Shown here one piece after another: positions 1-7,699 of a stretch of 64,000 bases of DNA; position 1 is the first letter of the stretch, and the number at the start of each line of letters is the position of its first letter. Below the pieces are notes generated by a model, which saw only the letters and a list, made by a program, of their open reading frames with translations, was not told the origin of the DNA and did no database searches. The position numbers were made by a program, and so were the translations under genes. The stretch comes from Desulfitobacterium_A sp034927245 (lineage in GTDB: Bacteria; Bacillota; Desulfitobacteriia; Desulfitobacteriales; Desulfitobacteriaceae), in contig NZ_JAYFQK010000007.1 of NCBI RefSeq assembly GCF_034927245.1, forward strand, positions 13,971 to 77,970, written 5' to 3'.

Positions 1-37
1 ATCCTTCACCATATTTAAGCTTGTACTCTTGTTTCAT
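1..37 (-). CDS. Start of a gene running off the left edge (possibly LarA-like)
   Basis: Only the first 12 codons are inside the window. A minus-strand ATG at 37 follows a clear GGAGGAATTTA ribosome binding site and reads MKQEYKLKYGEG before the edge. The short K-Y-G-E stretch resembles the N-terminus of DUF2088/LarA nickel-dependent lactate racemases, but twelve residues are far too few to assign it. Confidence 0.4.
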   Translation of the reverse strand, partial: MKQEYKLKYGEG

Positions 38-86
38 TTAAATTCCTCCAATAACTGTAAAACCTAAAGAAAATAGAGAAAATAAT

Positions 87-109
87 AAAGCACCCCATAG
101 GGGTGCTTT
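87..109. terminator. Perfect hairpin, probable terminator
   Basis: AAAGCACCCC and GGGGTGCTTT form a perfect 10-bp stem with an ATA loop. The outer A/T pairs give a short T run on either strand. It sits upstream of the edge gene, so it probably ends a transcript reading rightwards into that gene's promoter region or marks a lost gene. Confidence 0.6.
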
Positions 110-343
110 CAAAGACGCACACTACACCTCCTACCATCCTTCCCATTTTAAGTTTTCCAATCCGATCATTATTCTTCCAAGAACTGTACCCTACAATACT
201 ACTGACCTACATCTACTACACATCTACAGTTTCTTATATCTACAGTTTTATATTAGCTTAATTAACATACCCTGACAAGGCATAACCAAACAGTCTATAT
301 TTTCAAAACAATTGGTTAGAAAAAAAATGATCGTCAATACTAT

Positions 344-371
344 ATGGTATACTGATACTAATTGATACCAT
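344..371. promoter_or_regulatory. Inverted repeat and -10 box upstream of the first Fic gene
   Basis: ATGGTAT (344-350) and ATACCAT (365-371) form a 7-bp inverted repeat with a 14-bp spacer. A possible extended -10 (TGG-TATACT, 345-353) overlaps the left arm. The arrangement suggests an autoregulatory operator, possibly bound by the winged-helix tail of the Fic protein. This is inference. Confidence 0.35.
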
Positions 372-395
372 TTTATATCAAAAGGCGGTGCAACC

Positions 396-1562
396 ATGAA
401 TGCCAAAGAGCTTGCAAGAATGATCAATGACAAGCATTTTTTTGACCTCAAGAAGATGCAGTATAAATATTCTCCTGAGAGCGTTACAGAAATGCTCGAA
501 GCACTGAGGGAGATGAGCTGTGCACAGTTAGCTTTGAAAGATTTTGAGGAACAGCCTTGTGTATATCTGCCCGCACAGAGTCTTATCCCCACAAGCATTA
601 TGAAAAAGCTATTAGCAGCCAACACCTTCAAGGAATCGTTTGGGTTAAAGGCGATGGAGGAAGAAATTGATTCCACATTGCAAATTGAAAACATTCAGTC
701 AAACAGGGATAGTGTTCGGAAAATTTTACAGGGATTCGCCCCCGAGAATGAAGAAGAAAATCGTATTCTAGGCATGAAAAAAGGGCTTGAATTCATCGGT
801 GATCCCACAAATAAAATTACCGAGGAAAACCTGCATCGACTGTATATGCTGTCTGTCGGGAATTTTTTAGAGAGAGATGACAAGCTGCCAAAGGGTAGTT
901 TTTATCGGAACGACACCGTTTATATCGTGGGCGATAAGCCCTACCATGAAGGACTAAGCCCAAAACTGTTGCCAAACCACATGGGAGAACTTGTTCAGTT
1001 CGCAAACCAAAAGGATGATATTCCCGAACTTGCCAAGGCATGTATGCTGCATTTTTATATTGCCTATCTGCATCCCTATTTTGATGGCAACGGCAGAACG
1101 GCTCGGCTTGTTCACCTGTGGTATTTGGTACAGCAAGGCTTTTCCTCAACGCTTTTTTATGCATATTCTAAACATATCAACAACTCAAAAAGCAAGTACT
1201 ACAACAGTTTCCTGAATATCGAAGAAAACTACAAAATCAGCAAGCTGCTTGATATGACGCCCTTTATCCGCTACTTCAAGGAAAATGTATACGACAAAAT
1301 TGATGCCGCAAGCGGTGATATGCCCGTGCCCCAAATCTTCACCCAGGCGATGCGGGACGGCAAAATCACCGAGAAAGAGCGTGACTTGTGGAACTTTGTT
1401 CTCTCTGTCTATGGGGACGGTCAGTTCTCCACCAAGCAACTGGAAAAAGACTTCGGTAACGCCGCCTATGCTACCATCCGCAGCTTTGTGCTGAAGTTTG
1501 AAAAGCTCGGACTGCTGACTTCTCAAAGGTTTGGCAATCGGGTAAAGTATGGGGTGAGATAA
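396..1562 (+). CDS. Fic-family protein (probable AMP transferase) with C-terminal winged helix
   Basis: Fic enzymes transfer AMP or another phosphate-containing group from a nucleotide to a protein hydroxyl. The catalytic motif HPYFDGNGRTAR starts near residue 226 and matches HxFx(D/E)GNGRxxR completely, so the active site looks intact. An upstream TLQIEN at about residues 94-99 fits the (S/T)xxxE(G/N) inhibitory-helix motif of class II Fic proteins, which keeps the enzyme auto-inhibited. The last ~60 residues look like a winged helix (repeated KLEKLGLL-type turns), as in Fic proteins that bind DNA. At 388 aa it has normal length. The start is ATG after AAAGGCGG. It stands alone beside toxin-antitoxin remnants. 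Target and physiological role are unknown. Confidence 0.85.
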   Translation: MNAKELARMINDKHFFDLKKMQYKYSPESVTEMLEALREMSCAQLALKDFEEQPCVYLPAQSLIPTSIMKKLLAANTFKESFGLKAMEEEIDSTLQIENIQSNRDSVRKILQGFAPENEEENRILGMKKGLEFIGDPTNKITEENLHRLYMLSVGNFLERDDKLPKGSFYRNDTVYIVGDKPYHEGLSPKLLPNHMGELVQFANQKDDIPELAKACMLHFYIAYLHPYFDGNGRTARLVHLWYLVQQGFSSTLFYAYSKHINNSKSKYYNSFLNIEENYKISKLLDMTPFIRYFKENVYDKIDAASGDMPVPQIFTQAMRDGKITEKERDLWNFVLSVYGDGQFSTKQLEKDFGNAAYATIRSFVLKFEKLGLLTSQRFGNRVKYGVR

Positions 1563-1622
1563 AGGTAGACTTTCATTGAAAGTTTAAAGGGATGAACTGG
1601 CGCAGGGCGTTTTTCTGTTAAT

Positions 1623-1797
1623 TCAGTTTTTCTCTAATTGTAGCTCTGCTAACATGATTTGTTCTAACCGTCTTATATCAGGAAAAACCACGTTTTTACC
1701 TCTATAAGTGAGTTGCCGGAGCTGTTGTATATTGGATCGAACTTCTTGTGAAGTATTCATCATTGATATGATAAACATATCCCTCTTGAAATTTCAT
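1623..1797 (-). pseudogene. Broken CptN/ToxN-type endoribonuclease toxin (type III TA)
   Basis: The ATG at 1797 follows an AGGTGGTG ribosome binding site and reads MKFQEGYVYHINDEYF, the typical N-terminus of CptIN/ToxN-family toxins, then stops at TAG (1702). A second frame (1763-1623) gives a C-terminal-like tail containing NVVFPDIRRLEQIMLAEL. The two pieces are in different frames and together cover about 60 residues of a protein usually about 150-170 aa long. Most of the middle is therefore deleted and the frame is lost. The upstream context (RNA repeats, then hairpin, then toxin start, all on the minus strand) is exactly that of a type III system, which supports the call more than the short similarity does. 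Family assignment is from memory of the motif. Confidence 0.62.
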
Positions 1798-1817
1798 AAT
1801 TCACCACCTAATTATGA

Positions 1818-1847
1818 GTGTAGCCCTATCTTTCGATAGGGCTACAC
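1818..1847 (-). terminator. 13-bp hairpin with GAAA tetraloop between RNA repeats and toxin remnant
   Basis: GTGTAGCCCTATC and GATAGGGCTACAC pair perfectly. Read on the minus strand, the loop is GAAA, a GNRA tetraloop. It lies between the tandem repeats and the toxin start. Type III TA loci carry a leaky terminator at this position that sets the antitoxin:toxin ratio. It lacks a strong U run, consistent with leakiness. Confidence 0.7.
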
Positions 1848-1850
1848 TAC

Positions 1851-1944
1851 TATTTTCGAGCCGATCATTTTTAACGTCGCCAACGGTGGGCGAACAATAT
1901 TTTTCGAGCCGATCATTTATAAGCCGCCAACGGTGGGCGAACAA
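1851..1944 (-). ncRNA. Two 47-nt tandem repeats, candidate type III antitoxin RNA
   Basis: Units at 1898-1944 and 1851-1897 are nearly identical. On the minus strand each starts TTGTTCGCCCACCGTTGGCG and ends in CGGCTCGAAAATA or CGGCTCGAAAAATA. Within each unit CGCC and GGCG can pair around a CACCGTT loop. The downstream CGG could contact the loop CCG, giving a possible pseudoknot as in ToxI/CptI. The 5' flank (1945-1952) resembles a unit's tail, so transcription would enter through a partial repeat. Type III antitoxins are RNAs of 2-6 such repeats of about 34-48 nt. Function here is inferred from architecture. Confidence 0.65.
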
Positions 1945-1980
1945 TATTTTCGGTGAGTGATATTTCCACTCTATACTAGT

Positions 1981-2009
1981 ATTATACACAGAAGTCGAAA
2001 ATATGTCGA
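1981..2009 (-). promoter_or_regulatory. Sigma-A-type promoter for the RNA repeat array
   Basis: On the minus strand TCGACA (2009-2004) is followed after exactly 17 bp by TATAAT (1986-1981). This places the transcript start near 1975, just before the repeats. It is one of the best promoter matches in the window. Confidence 0.65.
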
Positions 2010-2088
2010 AAAATTTCAATGCGGAGTAACGCCGGATGAACTGGACAGCTATTTAGAAAGCATTATAGATGAGGTTGAACATAGATAA
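2008..2088 (+). pseudogene. C-terminal fragment of an unidentified gene
   Basis: A short open stretch ends at TAA 2086-2088 and reads like protein (CGVTPDELDSYLESIIDEVE). It has no start codon or ribosome binding site and its upstream part overlaps the antitoxin promoter. It is best explained as the tail of a gene lost by deletion. The family is not recognisable. Confidence 0.25.
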
Positions 2089-2099
2089 GTAGCTCATAT

Positions 2100-2366
2100 T
2101 TATCTTCCAAAATGCTTTTTCTTTAAGCTCGACAGGGCTTCTCTTGCATCTATAAGCTGACCGTCAGAAGTATACTCGGCTTCGGCCTCCGCGATTGCCG
2201 CATCGAGTTCACGATCCTCCAGCATGGAATCAAAGGTTTCAATGCTCATAACAACCAAGTCGCCATAGCCATTTTTCGTTATGAATATAGGTTCTTTCTT
2301 GGCATGGCAAAGGTCAGAAATTTCATTGGTTTTTCTCAAATCAGTAATCGGTCTTATTTGGGGCAT
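2100..2366 (-). CDS. Phd/YefM-type antitoxin, apparently without its toxin
   Basis: An 88-aa protein with the N-terminal Phd/YefM DNA-binding fold. Diagnostic is IRPITDLRKTNEISDLCHAK, then EPIFITKNGYGDLVVMS. The acidic C-terminal tail would wrap and neutralise a RelE/YoeB-type RNase. The start is ATG after GGAGGCTAC. In this family the toxin normally follows directly on the same strand, but the downstream minus-strand sequence (2099-1945) holds no toxin gene, only gene remnants and the RNA-repeat promoter. It is therefore an orphan, or it acts in trans on a toxin elsewhere. The RelE-like gene at 2592 is on the opposite strand with its own partner. Confidence 0.8.
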   Translation of the reverse strand: MPQIRPITDLRKTNEISDLCHAKKEPIFITKNGYGDLVVMSIETFDSMLEDRELDAAIAEAEAEYTSDGQLIDAREALSSLKKKHFGR

Positions 2367-2591
2367 GGTTGTAGCCTCCCTTCACGTACATCATTATAGC
2401 ATTATTATATACATTGGAATACCCCCACCTATTGACCATCACCTTCGGTGTTAGCTTACGATTGTGTCGAGGTGATATATATGTTAAACTGCATCACATA
2501 GACCAAAGCCGACCGGGGTACCTGGGGAGAAAGGCGGCGTAAAGATTAAAGAGCTAGAAATGCTAAATCACTAACGAAAGGAGGCTGAGCA

Positions 2592-2843
2592 ATGTACCAA
2601 GTAATCGTTACTAAGTCAGCAGACAAGGACATCGCGAAGCTCCATCCCACTGTTAGGCAAGCCGTAGAATCCGCGCTTCCTGGCCTTAAGAATTGGCAAG
2701 GGAATATAATTAAATTGACTGACACCCGTAATGAATATCGACTCCGCATCGGTCGGTATAGAGTACTATTTGAACTAAAAAATGGTACAATATACGTATA
2801 CGGCGTGGATGATCGTAAAGAAGCTTACAAGCATAGGAGGTAA
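2592..2843 (+). CDS. RelE/ParE-superfamily toxin
   Basis: An 83-aa protein. VIVTKSADKDIAKLHPTVR, then YRLRIGRYRVLFEL and IYVYGVDDRKEAY, is the classic RelE fold signature, with the conserved R-IG-YR strand and C-terminal R/Y residues used for mRNA cleavage at the ribosomal A site. Length is normal. The start is ATG after AAAGGAGGCTGAGCA. The next gene begins 4 bp after the stop, so the two are co-transcribed, with the toxin first (reverse order, as in HigBA and many RelE/antitoxin pairs). A terminator follows the pair. Confidence 0.85.
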   Translation: MYQVIVTKSADKDIAKLHPTVRQAVESALPGLKNWQGNIIKLTDTRNEYRLRIGRYRVLFELKNGTIYVYGVDDRKEAYKHRR

Positions 2844-2847
2844 GCCC

Positions 2848-3027
2848 ATGAATGTAAATGCAAAGGACCTCATTAAGGAGTACGTGGAGGGCATTCAGGA
2901 TAGCGAAGCGGAAAAACTGCTCCGCTATATTCAGGAAAACTTCGAGGTCGTGAAAACTAAAGAGGATGAGGAAGTTTTCGAGCGTGGACGGAAAGAAGTT
3001 GAATCCGGCGAGTATCGGATACTCTAA
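2848..3027 (+). CDS. Small antitoxin partner of the RelE-like toxin
   Basis: A 59-aa, strongly acidic protein (many Glu/Asp) starting at ATG 2848 directly after AGGAGGTAAGCCC. It has no recognisable DNA-binding domain. The Glu-rich helix around EGIQDSEAEKLLRYIQENFE could be the toxin-wrapping segment. The antitoxin role is inferred from position, co-transcription and size. The start is set by the ribosome binding site, although the frame is open further upstream inside the toxin gene. Confidence 0.6.
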   Translation: MNVNAKDLIKEYVEGIQDSEAEKLLRYIQENFEVVKTKEDEEVFERGRKEVESGEYRIL

Positions 3028-3045
3028 TCTTCCAGGAAGAACCTT

Positions 3046-3072
3046 AAGCATAGTCAAATGGCTATGCTTTTT
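3046..3072 (+). terminator. Terminator after the RelE pair
   Basis: AAGCATAG and CTATGCTT pair around an 8-nt loop and are followed by a T run. Confidence 0.7.
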
Positions 3073-3204
3073 GATTTGCCTAAAAGTGAGCTTTTGCTCT
3101 CGTTTGTACCTCCTGATTCGAGGGGCAGAAACGGAAACAAAAACTAAGAGGGACGGGCGGAAAGAATGGTTGAAATGGAATTAAGAATTAAGGAAACTAA
3201 CAAA

Positions 3205-3227
3205 GGGCTGTTGCATTGCAACAGCCC
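3205..3227 (-). terminator. Palindromic terminator of the RND operon (GGGCTGTTGCA family)
   Basis: GGGCTGTTGCA and TGCAACAGCCC flank a single T. It lies just past the stop of the RND pump gene. Closely related hairpins recur at 30148 and 39436, and the same motif forms the ends of the MITE-like elements at 34621 and 41011. Confidence 0.65.
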
Positions 3228-3262
3228 TCAGTTTAGTGGATATCCACCTTATAGATTTACTT

Positions 3263-6200
3263 TTATACCTCTATCGTCGGCTTTTGGGAAATCTTATTCT
3301 TTTTCTTGCCAAACCTCTTTTTCTGGCGGATATCTTCAAATATCGTATAGATCACCGGTACCAGCAAAAGAGTCGAAAGGGTCGAAAGGATCATCCCGAA
3401 AACAACGACAATCGCCATCGGTGCCATCATTTCCGCACCTTCCCCTATGCCCAAGGCCATCGGAATCAATCCCAGCACCGTTGCTAATGATGTCATAAGG
3501 ATCGGGCGCAAACGGATAGGTCCGGCGTTTTCAATCGCTTCCTCGCGTCCTTCCCCGCGTTCCCGGCGTTTATTGATATAATCGACAAGCACAATCGCAT
3601 TGCTGACAACAATCCCAATCAAAAGAATTGCCCCAAGGAAAGCCGGAACACTGATATTTTTCCCCGTAATGAACAAACCAAAGAGTCCACCCGAAAAAGC
3701 CATAGGCAATGACAGAATAATGGTAAACGGATGGAGCAGGGATTCAAACTGCGAGGCTAATACCATATATACAAGAATGACCGCTAAAACCATCGCCATT
3801 CCTAAATCAGAGAAAGATTTCATCATCTCCTCACTCTGACCGCCGAATTTATACGAATACCCCTCAGGCATGCCATAATCCTTGAGCTTGTTTTCAATAT
3901 CCTTCGTAATACTGTTCACGTCCCGATTCATAATTTGACATGTGACATTCACGTTCCGTGTTTGATCTGTCCGATTAATCGTAGTCGGTCCGCGATCCAT
4001 CGAAATTGTCGCGACTTCACCCAAAGGTACGCTTATCCCCGACGCTGTCGGAATTGGAGTTTGCTCAAGGTTGGAGATGCTCGACTTTAAGGTTTCGTCC
4101 CCGCTGATCATAACATTGATCTCATTGCCCTGATAGCGGTATGTCGTCGCGGTAGTCCCCGAGATTGTCCCTTTTAGAGCGGTAGCAATCTGAGATGCCG
4201 TTAAGCCATACTGTGATGCATTAGCACGATTCACCTTAACTTGCACCTCCGGAACCCCTTCACCTATACTCGTCTGGACTTCTCGTGTTCCCTCAACCGA
4301 AGCAACGATCTCCTTAACGTCATTTCCGATTTGCTTGAGTTTGTTAAGGTCATCCCCTTTTATCGCAATATCAATGGGAGTAGAAGACGCCCCCATGGAC
4401 ATCATATCTGTCACGGTCACATCGAATTTAGCCCCGGCAATATCTTGGGTCGACTCCCGAATCTCATCAGCGACTTGCCCGACACTCCGGCTGCGTTCCT
4501 TAAGATCGACTAGTTTAACATTAATGGTTCCTTTATTTGAGGAACTCCCCTCCATTGACAAGGCTCCGCCGCTGCCCACTGAAACAAAAGCTGATTTGAT
4601 CTCCTGAATTCCTTCAAGCTTCTCCTCAACCCGTGCAATGATACTGTCCGTATCTTCCAATTTAGCACCATCAGGCAGCTTAGCCGTGATGTTTATTTCT
4701 CCGGCGTCTGACGCGGGAATAAACTCCGCCCCCAGCTGAGTAACGGATAAACCGGAGAGCACAAAGATTCCTAGGGCAATCAGCAAAACCATTTTCCGGT
4801 GATAGAGCGCATAATGCAGGAATTTCCGATAAACATCTTCCAGTTTGCCGAAGGAACGATCAAACCCCCGACTGAAGCGATCCATCACACCGAAAAAGCC
4901 GGTTCTGCCTTCGGGTATACTTTCCGCTTTCATGATCTTCGAAGAAAGCGTAGGCACCAAAGTAAGAGACACAATCAGCGAGGATGCCAGCGAAACACAG
5001 ACCGTTAAGGACAGCTCTTTGAAAAGCGTCGCTGTAATTCCTTGCACAAAGACCATGGGTAAAAAGACGCTGATCGTGGTCAAGGTTGAGGCCGTAATAG
5101 CCATTCCAATTTCGGAAACGGCCTTGACCGCCGCCTCCTTTTTACTGTACCCTTCCTGTCGAAAACGATAAATATTTTCCAGGGCTACGACATTGTCATC
5201 GACCAAACGCCCCATGGCCAGCGAAAGACCGCCCATGGTCATCATATTTAAGGAAACCCCCAGAAAATATAGAACACTGAAAGTGGCCATTAACGCGATA
5301 GGAATCGCAGTTGCGGTAATAAACGTTGTACGGAAGTTATGGAAAAAGAGAAACAGAACAAAAATCGCTAAAAGGCCGCCGACTAGGGCCTCTCTTTCCA
5401 CGGTGTTGATCGATTGTTTAATATAAACCGACTGATCCATAACAATATCGAAGCTTAAATTCGGATAATCCACTTTGAGTTTATCAAGGGCTTTATACAC
5501 ATCTTTAGCCACTTTAACAGTATTCGTTCCTGATTGTTTTTGGATAGCTATACTAATACTATCTTGTCCATTAATCCGTGAGATTGTATTCACATCGGCA
5601 TGACCGAGCGACACCTCGGCGATATCTTTGAGATGTACTTGCCCGCCCGCCGGCAAAGGAATCATGAGATTCTCAATCTCTTCAAGCGATTGGAATTCAC
5701 CCATCGTTCGAATGGTTAACTCTTGATTTCCCTTTTGCACCTGTCCCCCGGAGGAATTCAGATTTTCCGCTCGTAGGATTCCTGCAAGGGTTGAGACACT
5801 CAAACCATACCCGTTCATTTTTTCGGCATTGGTTTTAATATTGACTTGTGTTTTATAACCCCCGCTTACCGTCACAGAACCCGCACCTTCAACGCGTTCT
5901 ATGCGAGGTTTAATCTCATCATCAACTAAAGTTTGTAAAGCTGCCAAATCCGCATCTTTCTGCGTAACTGTCATCTGGATAATCGGCATCGAAGACGGAT
6001 CGACTTTCATAATCATCGGCGCCTTAACATCATCCGGAAAAGCAAGCTTAACCAAATCGACCTTTTCCCGCATTTGCAGGGTGGCAAAGTTCATATCCGT
6101 CCCATAGTTGAACATCGCGATAACGATAGAATTTCCCTCAGACGTCATCGAAGTCACCGAATCAATATTTTCCACCGTGGAGAGTGCACCCTCGACCGGT

Positions 6201-6394
6201 TTCGTAATCAATTTCTCGATTTCCTCAGGCCCAACCCCGTTATACGAAGTCACCACAACGGCTACCGGAATTTCCATATCCGGAAGTAAATCAATGGGAA
6301 GACGAGTAAGGGATACAGAACCTAATAAGATGACAATCAGCATGATCATAATGATCGTAACAGGGCGTTTAACCGAGGTTTCAGCTAATTTCAA
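3263..6394 (-). CDS. RND efflux transporter, AcrB/SwrC (HAE1) family
   Basis: A 1043-aa proton-driven exporter with the two-fold RND layout: TM1 at about residues 12-32, a large extracytoplasmic loop, TM2-6, a second loop (~550-830) and TM8-12. The TM4 motif GRLVDDNVVALEN carries the paired Asp residues of the proton relay. In Gram-positives such pumps (SwrC/YerP) export surfactants, acriflavine or fatty-acid-like compounds without a TolC channel, and none is encoded here. The start is TTG, overlapping the stop of the upstream adaptor gene as TTGA, with AGGAGGGG in front, so translation is coupled. Substrate is unknown. Confidence 0.93.
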   Translation of the reverse strand: MKLAETSVKRPVTIIMIMLIVILLGSVSLTRLPIDLLPDMEIPVAVVVTSYNGVGPEEIEKLITKPVEGALSTVENIDSVTSMTSEGNSIVIAMFNYGTDMNFATLQMREKVDLVKLAFPDDVKAPMIMKVDPSSMPIIQMTVTQKDADLAALQTLVDDEIKPRIERVEGAGSVTVSGGYKTQVNIKTNAEKMNGYGLSVSTLAGILRAENLNSSGGQVQKGNQELTIRTMGEFQSLEEIENLMIPLPAGGQVHLKDIAEVSLGHADVNTISRINGQDSISIAIQKQSGTNTVKVAKDVYKALDKLKVDYPNLSFDIVMDQSVYIKQSINTVEREALVGGLLAIFVLFLFFHNFRTTFITATAIPIALMATFSVLYFLGVSLNMMTMGGLSLAMGRLVDDNVVALENIYRFRQEGYSKKEAAVKAVSEIGMAITASTLTTISVFLPMVFVQGITATLFKELSLTVCVSLASSLIVSLTLVPTLSSKIMKAESIPEGRTGFFGVMDRFSRGFDRSFGKLEDVYRKFLHYALYHRKMVLLIALGIFVLSGLSVTQLGAEFIPASDAGEINITAKLPDGAKLEDTDSIIARVEEKLEGIQEIKSAFVSVGSGGALSMEGSSSNKGTINVKLVDLKERSRSVGQVADEIRESTQDIAGAKFDVTVTDMMSMGASSTPIDIAIKGDDLNKLKQIGNDVKEIVASVEGTREVQTSIGEGVPEVQVKVNRANASQYGLTASQIATALKGTISGTTATTYRYQGNEINVMISGDETLKSSISNLEQTPIPTASGISVPLGEVATISMDRGPTTINRTDQTRNVNVTCQIMNRDVNSITKDIENKLKDYGMPEGYSYKFGGQSEEMMKSFSDLGMAMVLAVILVYMVLASQFESLLHPFTIILSLPMAFSGGLFGLFITGKNISVPAFLGAILLIGIVVSNAIVLVDYINKRRERGEGREEAIENAGPIRLRPILMTSLATVLGLIPMALGIGEGAEMMAPMAIVVVFGMILSTLSTLLLVPVIYTIFEDIRQKKRFGKKKNKISQKPTIEV

Positions 6395-7527
6395 GATTCT
6401 TCCCCTCCTACAATCTTGACCTTACTCCCCTGTTTGACCAAGGTTTGCCCTTTGATAATCACTTGTTCATCCGGTTTTAACCCTTTTGTCACCTCAACCA
6501 TAGCCCCCGCATCAAGACCTGTTGTTACTTCTCTTTCCACAGCAGCATCATTTTCGACAACATAGATAAAGTATTTTCCGTTCTTGCTTACAACAGCTTC
6601 GCTATTCACCGCCAAAACTTGGGATTTTGTATTGGTTACTATCTCAGCCTTGGCAAACATTCCCGGCTTAATTTTGCCATCCTGATTATCGATAGCCACC
6701 TTTATGGCATAAAGCTTTGTCTGAACATCCGCGGCCGGAGCAATACTCGAAATGACCCCTTTAATCTCTTGGGCATTTGCCGAAGTAATCGTCACCTTAG
6801 CCTCCTGTCCAAGCTGCACCGAATTCACGATATTTTCAGGAACATTGACATCAACATAGAGAGAGCCCAGTTGAGTCATCTTAACTGCCGGTTGAGCACT
6901 TGAGGCCATCTCACCGACTTTGACATTAACAGCGGTCACTGTCCCTTCGACCGGTGCGGTAACAACCGCATTATGTAAAGCATCCTGGGCCTGCTGCAAG
7001 CCCATCCTTGCCTGATCAACCTGAAGCTGTGCCGTTTGCAATGGGGTATCGGAAGCTTGACTTTCAAACGTTTCTAACTGAGCCTTCGAGATCGCTCCGG
7101 CCTCATAAAGCCCTTGCTGACGCTCAAGGTTCTTTTTCGCAAGATCTATTTTTTCTTTCGTCTGCTGATAGCCTGTTTCTGCCATACTCACCCCAATAGA
7201 AGCCGAATCGACAGATTTTTGCAAATCAGCGGTATCCAGTGTAAACAGCACCGTACCCGCACCCACCCTATCCCCGACTTGAACATTAACAGAGCTGACT
7301 TTACCCGGCATTTTGGGAACAAGACTCAAATCTTGATTAGAATTTACCTTGCCACTAAAATTCGTAGTTTCAAGCAGGTTCTGAACTGCAGCCGACTGCA
7401 CTTCCACCGGTATGTACTTCTCCTCAGCAGTCTCGGTCGTTTTCGCTGAACCGCATCCCCCTGCCATGAGAATCAAGCCTAATCCTATTACCCCTGCCAA
7501 TAATCGAACACTCTTAAGATTTTTCAA
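6391..7527 (-). CDS. RND periplasmic-adaptor (membrane fusion) lipoprotein
   Basis: A 378-aa HlyD/AcrA-type adaptor that links the pump to the outer wall side of the membrane. A lipoprotein signal peptide ends at LMAGGC (Cys about residue 25), so it is tethered to the membrane face. Next come a biotinyl-lipoyl half (PGKVSSVNVQVGDRVGAG), a helical hairpin (~100-165), the second lipoyl half (APVEGTVTAVNVKVGEM) and beta-barrel/MPD domains. The start is TTG 7527, about 10 bp after AGGAGG. It is the first gene of the two-gene efflux operon. A possible TetR-type operator lies upstream, but no regulator gene adjoins it. Confidence 0.9.
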   Translation of the reverse strand: MKNLKSVRLLAGVIGLGLILMAGGCGSAKTTETAEEKYIPVEVQSAAVQNLLETTNFSGKVNSNQDLSLVPKMPGKVSSVNVQVGDRVGAGTVLFTLDTADLQKSVDSASIGVSMAETGYQQTKEKIDLAKKNLERQQGLYEAGAISKAQLETFESQASDTPLQTAQLQVDQARMGLQQAQDALHNAVVTAPVEGTVTAVNVKVGEMASSAQPAVKMTQLGSLYVDVNVPENIVNSVQLGQEAKVTITSANAQEIKGVISSIAPAADVQTKLYAIKVAIDNQDGKIKPGMFAKAEIVTNTKSQVLAVNSEAVVSKNGKYFIYVVENDAAVEREVTTGLDAGAMVEVTKGLKPDEQVIIKGQTLVKQGSKVKIVGGEES

Positions 7528-7565
7528 GCCCTGATATCCTCCTTTATATGAAGCTCCTCTAAGCC

Positions 7566-7591
7566 GACTGCTCAGTCACTCTCATATTATA
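7566..7591 (-). promoter_or_regulatory. Promoter -10 and palindrome upstream of the efflux operon
   Basis: A minus-strand TATAAT (7591-7586) precedes the palindrome GACTGCTCAGTC (7566-7577). TetR/AcrR-type repressors of efflux operons often bind GACTG-N2-CAGTC-like sites just after the -10. A matching -35 is weak. The function is inferred. Confidence 0.4.
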
Positions 7592-7611
7592 CAACTCTTT
7601 AGGCCTTATTG

Positions 7612-7650
7612 AAAAGAGGGCCATGAAGTGTCCCCTCATGGCCCTCTTTT
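7612..7650. terminator. Bidirectional terminator after the HD-GYP gene
   Basis: AAAAGAGGGCCATGA and TCATGGCCCTCTTTT form a perfect 15-bp stem with a 9-nt loop and T runs on both strands. It ends the minus-strand HD-GYP transcript and insulates the efflux promoter. Confidence 0.8.
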
Positions 7651-7699
7651 CCAATCTTTTTCCGATGACCAACCGTGTGTTGGTGCTTTTGTTATAAGA

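Noticed and set aside
817..1526. Antisense open frames inside the first Fic gene
   Set aside because: They are shadows of a clearly coding gene, with no ribosome binding sites or recognisable domains.
1851..1944. The two 47-bp repeats as a small CRISPR array
   Set aside because: The units are directly adjacent with no spacers, and a promoter, hairpin and toxin start flank them in type III TA order.
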